A stretch of 9,223 bases of DNA from CAMEON01 sp045577755 (GTDB lineage: Bacteria; Bacillota; Clostridia; Oscillospirales; CAG-272), in the NCBI GenBank assembly GCA_045577755.1, contig JAZNJA010000187.1, forward strand, positions 1 through 9,223, given 5' to 3'. The notes under the pieces are model-generated. The model saw only the letters and a program-made list of their open reading frames with translations, did not search any database and was not told the origin of the DNA. Of this stretch, positions 7,022-9,223 are shown piece by piece. The first letter of the stretch is position 1. Each line of letters opens with the position of its first letter. The position numbers and the translations under genes were made by a program.

Positions 7022-7170
7022 TACTTTTTCGGCCCAGACGGGTAAAGAATCGGTAGAATTGCGGTCGAAACATGAAAATCGCCACTCTACCGCGAGTAGA
7101 ACGCCCTGCCACCATCCCGGCATCCGCTTGTCAGAAATCGGAAAACACATTGATAAATAAGAAAAAGCCC

Positions 7171-7199
7171 TTGACAACCTCGGAAAAATGTGGTATACT
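7171..7199 (+). promoter_or_regulatory. Sigma-A promoter for the XRE regulator
   Basis: TTGACA (7171-7176), 17-nt spacer, TATACT (7194-7199). It diverges from the degV promoter, with about 150 nt between the two -35 boxes. A short dyad, TACT-GTG-AGTA (7196-7206), overlaps the -10 box and could be an autoregulatory operator, but this is weak. Confidence 0.8.
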
Positions 7200-7268
7200 G
7201 TGAGTAGATATTGAAAAATCAACATTCGATGCCCGTTCCACCCCCCATTGAAAGGAAGCAGCAATACC

Positions 7269-7934
7269 ATGGAAGAAGCCCGCATGATCTCCCCCGAGGT
7301 CCTGAAGCAGACCATCGCGAAAAACATATCCGAGCTGAGACGGAAAGAGGGACTGACCCAACAGGATCTGGCCGCCAAGCTCAACTATACCGACAAGGCA
7401 ATTTCAAAATGGGAAAGGGGCGAGTCGGTTCCCGATATCATGGTGCTCAAGCAGATCGCCGATATGTTCGGTGTCACCGTGGACTATCTCCTGGCCGCCG
7501 AGCACGAGGCAACCGTTCCCGTCGCGGAGGAGAAGCCCGCCGTTGACCTCAAAAAGCGCCAGAGCCTCCGTACCCGCGGCTTTGTCACGGGCATGAGCGT
7601 CCTGCTGGTCTGGGTCACCGCCCTGGTGCTGTTCATCATCTTTGATACCGTCGCCCTGGATGCCCGATCCCATGGCATCGTCTTCGCCTGCGCCGTGCCC
7701 GCCTCCTTCGTTGTGTGGCTGGTGCTGAACACCGTGTGGTTCAACCGCCGCCGTAACTACCTCATCATTTCTTTGCTCATGTGGTCGGTGCTGGCCCTGG
7801 TCTACGTGCCCATTTTCCTCTTCGCGGGGCGGAACCTGTGGCTCATCTTCTCCCTGGGTATTCCGGGACAGGCCATCATCATCATGTGGTCCCGCCTCAA
7901 GCAGAGCGGGGATAGCTATTCTCCCAAAAAGTGA
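7269..7934 (+). CDS. XRE-family transcriptional regulator with four membrane segments
   Basis: A 221-residue protein. Residues about 13-74 form a Cro/CI-type helix-turn-helix (IAKNISELRRKEGLTQQDLA, then KAISKWERG and the closing VDYLL), which should bind DNA. After a short linker, residues about 104-126, 136-158, 163-186 and 188-208 are hydrophobic enough to be four transmembrane helices. Proteins with an N-terminal XRE domain and a multi-pass membrane tail are common in Bacillota, and their signal is generally unknown. The ATG at 7269 is chosen because AAAGGAAG (7251-7258) lies ten nt upstream. A TTG at 7248 in the same frame would overlap that site, and the ATG at 7284 lacks one. The gene diverges from degV and ends at a hairpin terminator. 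Its target is not shown by the sequence; it may act on its own promoter or the divergent one. Confidence 0.88.
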   Translation: MEEARMISPEVLKQTIAKNISELRRKEGLTQQDLAAKLNYTDKAISKWERGESVPDIMVLKQIADMFGVTVDYLLAAEHEATVPVAEEKPAVDLKKRQSLRTRGFVTGMSVLLVWVTALVLFIIFDTVALDARSHGIVFACAVPASFVVWLVLNTVWFNRRRNYLIISLLMWSVLALVYVPIFLFAGRNLWLIFSLGIPGQAIIIMWSRLKQSGDSYSPKK

Positions 7935-7950
7935 CCTGAGCATACAAAAA

Positions 7951-7972
7951 GACCACCGAAGCCTCGGTGGTC
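7951..7972. terminator. Bidirectional terminator between the regulator and the small membrane protein gene
   Basis: GACCACCGA (7951-7959) and TCGGTGGTC (7964-7972) form a perfect 9-bp stem with a 4-nt loop. The plus-strand tail is TATTTGTTT. On the minus strand the stem is followed by TTTTTG, so it can end both convergent transcripts. Confidence 0.85.
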
Positions 7973-7988
7973 TATTTGTTTGGAAGAA

Positions 7989-8267
7989 TTACTCCTCAAC
8001 GGCCTCGACGACTTCCTCGACGACTTCCTCGGCGACTTCCTCGGCGACCTCCTCGGCGACCTCGGCGACCTCGGCGATCTCATCTACGATCTCATCGCAG
8101 CACTCCTCGACGCACTCGCAATTCTTCTTCTTGCAGAGCTTGTCCTTCAGCACCTTGGTGAACAGGAAGTAACCACCGACAGCGGCGGCGGCCACACCGA
8201 CCACGATACCGACGATGATCCAGATGGTGTTGTTATTCTTCTTCTTTTTCTTGGGGAAGCAGAACAT
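7989..8267 (-). CDS. Small single-pass membrane protein with Cys cluster and acidic coiled tail
   Basis: A 92-residue protein of unrecognised family. It has a short basic N-terminus (MFCFPKKKKKNNN), one hydrophobic helix (about 14-37, TIWIIVGIVVGVAAAAVGGYF), a basic strip with a cysteine cluster (Cys45, 50, 52, 56, 57), and a C-terminal tail (58-92) made almost wholly of Glu, Val and Ala in EEV-AEEV-type repeats, likely a highly acidic helix. The positive N-terminus before the helix and the lysines after it make the topology ambiguous. The start is set by AAGGAGG eight to nine nt upstream of the ATG at 8267; an in-frame ATG further upstream (8339) has no such support and would precede the likely transcription start. 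The gene is monocistronic, converges on the regulator gene, and resembles small Lys-rich/TM/acidic-tail proteins found in many Clostridia. No function is assigned. Confidence 0.75.
   Translation of the reverse strand: MFCFPKKKKKNNNTIWIIVGIVVGVAAAAVGGYFLFTKVLKDKLCKKKNCECVEECCDEIVDEIAEVAEVAEEVAEEVAEEVVEEVVEAVEE
7992..8093 (-). repeat. Low-complexity tandem repeat encoding the acidic tail
   Basis: On the plus strand, units built on cgacttcct / cggcgacct (9- and 12-nt steps) are repeated across this stretch. They encode the EEV/AEEV tail of the small membrane protein. All length changes in multiples of three would keep the frame, so the tail length could vary between strains. Confidence 0.65.
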
Positions 8268-8321
8268 GGTTAGGTTCCTCCTTAGATTTGATAGGGTACA
8301 GAGCCACCTATACTTGCATAC

Positions 8322-8327
8322 ATTATA
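8322..8327 (-). promoter_or_regulatory. Probable -10 box for the small membrane protein gene
   Basis: The minus strand carries an exact TATAAT (8322-8327) about 55 nt before the ATG. No good -35 hexamer is found at a 16-18-nt spacing, so the promoter is weak or needs an activator. A near-perfect palindrome AATATTT-C-AAATATT (8352-8366) lies just upstream of it. Confidence 0.5.
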
Positions 8328-8419
8328 GAACAAAAACATGAACTGCGTATGAATATTTCAAATATTTTTCTCGGTTTTGCGAAATGTTTCAATACCACCG
8401 TCATCTTTTCGGAATTCGA

Positions 8420-8448
8420 TTGACAGGTTTCGAAAATTATGATATAAT
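8420..8448 (+). promoter_or_regulatory. Exact-consensus sigma-A promoter for the pseudouridine synthase gene
   Basis: TTGACA (8420-8425), 17-nt spacer, TATAAT (8443-8448). The leader is only about 20 nt and includes AAAGGAGG (8463-8470) before the ATG at 8476. Confidence 0.85.
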
Positions 8449-8475
8449 GATCAAAACACGAGAAAGGAGGAGAGC

Positions 8476-9159
8476 ATGGATATACAGATACCCTATCGGG
8501 ACGGGCATCTGCTGCTGGTCCGCAAGCCGGCTGGGGTTCCGTCTCAGCCTGACCCATCCGGACAGCCCGACCTCCTGACGGCTTTGGGGGAGCAGTACCC
8601 CAAGGTCAGCCTGATCCACCGCCTGGATACTCCCACAGGGGGTGTCATGGTGTTCGGCCTGACACCAAAGGCCACCGCGGGCCTCTGCGCCCTGGTACAG
8701 GACCACAGTCTGTTTCGTAAGGAGTACCTGGCGGTGCTCCCCTCACCCCCCGCGGAGACTGCGGGAGAGCTGCGGGATCACCTCTTTCACGACCGCGAGC
8801 GGAACAAAGCCTACGTCACGGATAGCCCCCGCAAGGGAAGCAAGGAAGCCATTCTGGACTACAGGGTATTGGATACCGCCGCCGACGGGCGTACCCTGGT
8901 CCTTGTCCGCCTCCATACGGGGCGAACCCACCAGATCCGCGCCCAGTTCGCCTCCCGCGGCCTTCCCCTTGTGGGTGACGGCAAGTACGGAAGCCGCGAA
9001 AAATCCCCCTGCATCGCCCTGTGGGCCTTCCGCCTGACCTTCCCCCACCCCATCACGGGAAAGACGGTCACCGCGCAGCTTCCTCCCGACCCGCGCACGG
9101 TCCCGTGGAACAGCTTTGCTGAGTTCTTTTCGAGCGGAGGCGGGGAAGAGGATACGTAA
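8476..9159 (+). CDS. RluA-family pseudouridine synthase
   Basis: A 227-residue cytoplasmic enzyme predicted to isomerise uridine to pseudouridine in rRNA or tRNA. The catalytic motif is HRLDTPTGG (48-56) with Asp51 as the expected nucleophile. Other family signatures are VRKPAGVPSQ (15-24), RKEYLAV (81-87), and LHTGRTHQIRAQFASRGLPL (146-165), followed by GDGKYG. There is no N-terminal S4 domain, so it is a short stand-alone catalytic form. The standard HRLDxxTSG reads with Gly in place of Ser (TPTGG). A Shine-Dalgarno run of AAAGGAGG supports the ATG at 8476. The gene has its own consensus promoter and is divergent from the small membrane protein gene. The exact RNA target cannot be told from sequence. 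No terminator is evident before the window ends. Confidence 0.92.
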   Translation: MDIQIPYRDGHLLLVRKPAGVPSQPDPSGQPDLLTALGEQYPKVSLIHRLDTPTGGVMVFGLTPKATAGLCALVQDHSLFRKEYLAVLPSPPAETAGELRDHLFHDRERNKAYVTDSPRKGSKEAILDYRVLDTAADGRTLVLVRLHTGRTHQIRAQFASRGLPLVGDGKYGSREKSPCIALWAFRLTFPHPITGKTVTAQLPPDPRTVPWNSFAEFFSSGGGEEDT

Positions 9160-9223
9160 ATTGGGGTTTAACAGCGCGTTCTCCTGCCTTCCCCATGCGG
9201 TGCCATCCGCGAGCGGATGCGGG
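9158..9223. repeat. Possible diverged or partial interspersed-repeat copy at the window end
   Basis: AAATTGGGGTTTA (9158-9170, starting in the stop codon of the pseudouridine synthase gene) resembles the outer end of the element at 4293. A hairpin CATCCG-CGAG-CGGATG (9204-9219) follows. The usual GCCCTCTC block is not present, and the window stops before a GCTCCC hairpin could be seen. It may be another repeat family, or the terminator stem of the upstream gene without a visible T tract. Confidence 0.3.

Noticed and set aside
6003..7160. Plus-strand open frame of 385 codons opposite the degV-family gene
   Set aside because: The minus-strand frame has clear DegV motifs, promoter and ribosome site. 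The plus frame has none and runs through the degV promoter.
7998..8093. CRISPR-like or regulatory tandem repeat
   Set aside because: The periodicity is 9-12 nt without spacers and is fully explained by the acidic Glu/Val/Ala protein tail it encodes.

Overview
The window is a compact, moderately GC-rich bacterial stretch that looks like a member of the Clostridia (Bacillota), probably an uncultured gut lineage related to Oscillospirales. This is inference from strong AGGAGG-type ribosome sites, consensus sigma-A promoters (TTGACA / TATAAT with 17-nt spacers), Pro-Thr-Glu-rich lipoproteins with GWY (InlB B-type) repeats, a DegV protein, and GGCTCCC-hairpin interspersed repeats. No rRNA, tRNA, CRISPR array, transposase or phage gene was seen.

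Layout. (1) 1-148: the right part of an interspersed palindromic element, cut by the window edge. (2) 194-4179: two co-oriented lipoprotein genes 47 nt apart. They share almost the same signal peptide and a PTE-rich stalk but carry different C-terminal parts: eleven GWY repeats in the first, and a tyrosine- and acid-rich, possibly beta-helical domain in the second. A hairpin terminator follows. (3) 4248-5889: an exact-consensus promoter, a 239-bp inverted-repeat element lying in the leader, a 43-codon small ORF with a good ribosome site that overlaps the next gene, then an RtcB-family RNA ligase. (4) 5930-5960: a bidirectional terminator shared with the convergent degV-family gene (6066-6932, minus). 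(5) 6993-7199: two divergent promoters, one for degV and one for an XRE-type regulator with four predicted membrane segments (7269-7934). (6) 7951-7972: a second bidirectional terminator, facing a 92-residue single-pass membrane protein with a cysteine cluster and acidic tail (7989-8267, minus). (7) 8420-9159: a consensus promoter and a RluA-family pseudouridine synthase. The last 64 nt hold a short hairpin that may belong to another repeat copy.

How the genes fit together. Apart from the two lipoproteins, each gene appears to have its own promoter and terminator, so this is mostly a chromosomal housekeeping neighbourhood (RNA ligation or repair, rRNA/tRNA modification, lipid binding) with a surface-protein pair at the left. 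The least ordinary parts are the structured, element-filled leader and overlapping small ORF in front of rtcB, the modular lipoprotein pair, and the Cys-cluster/acidic-tail membrane protein. I see no convincing multi-gene novel system.
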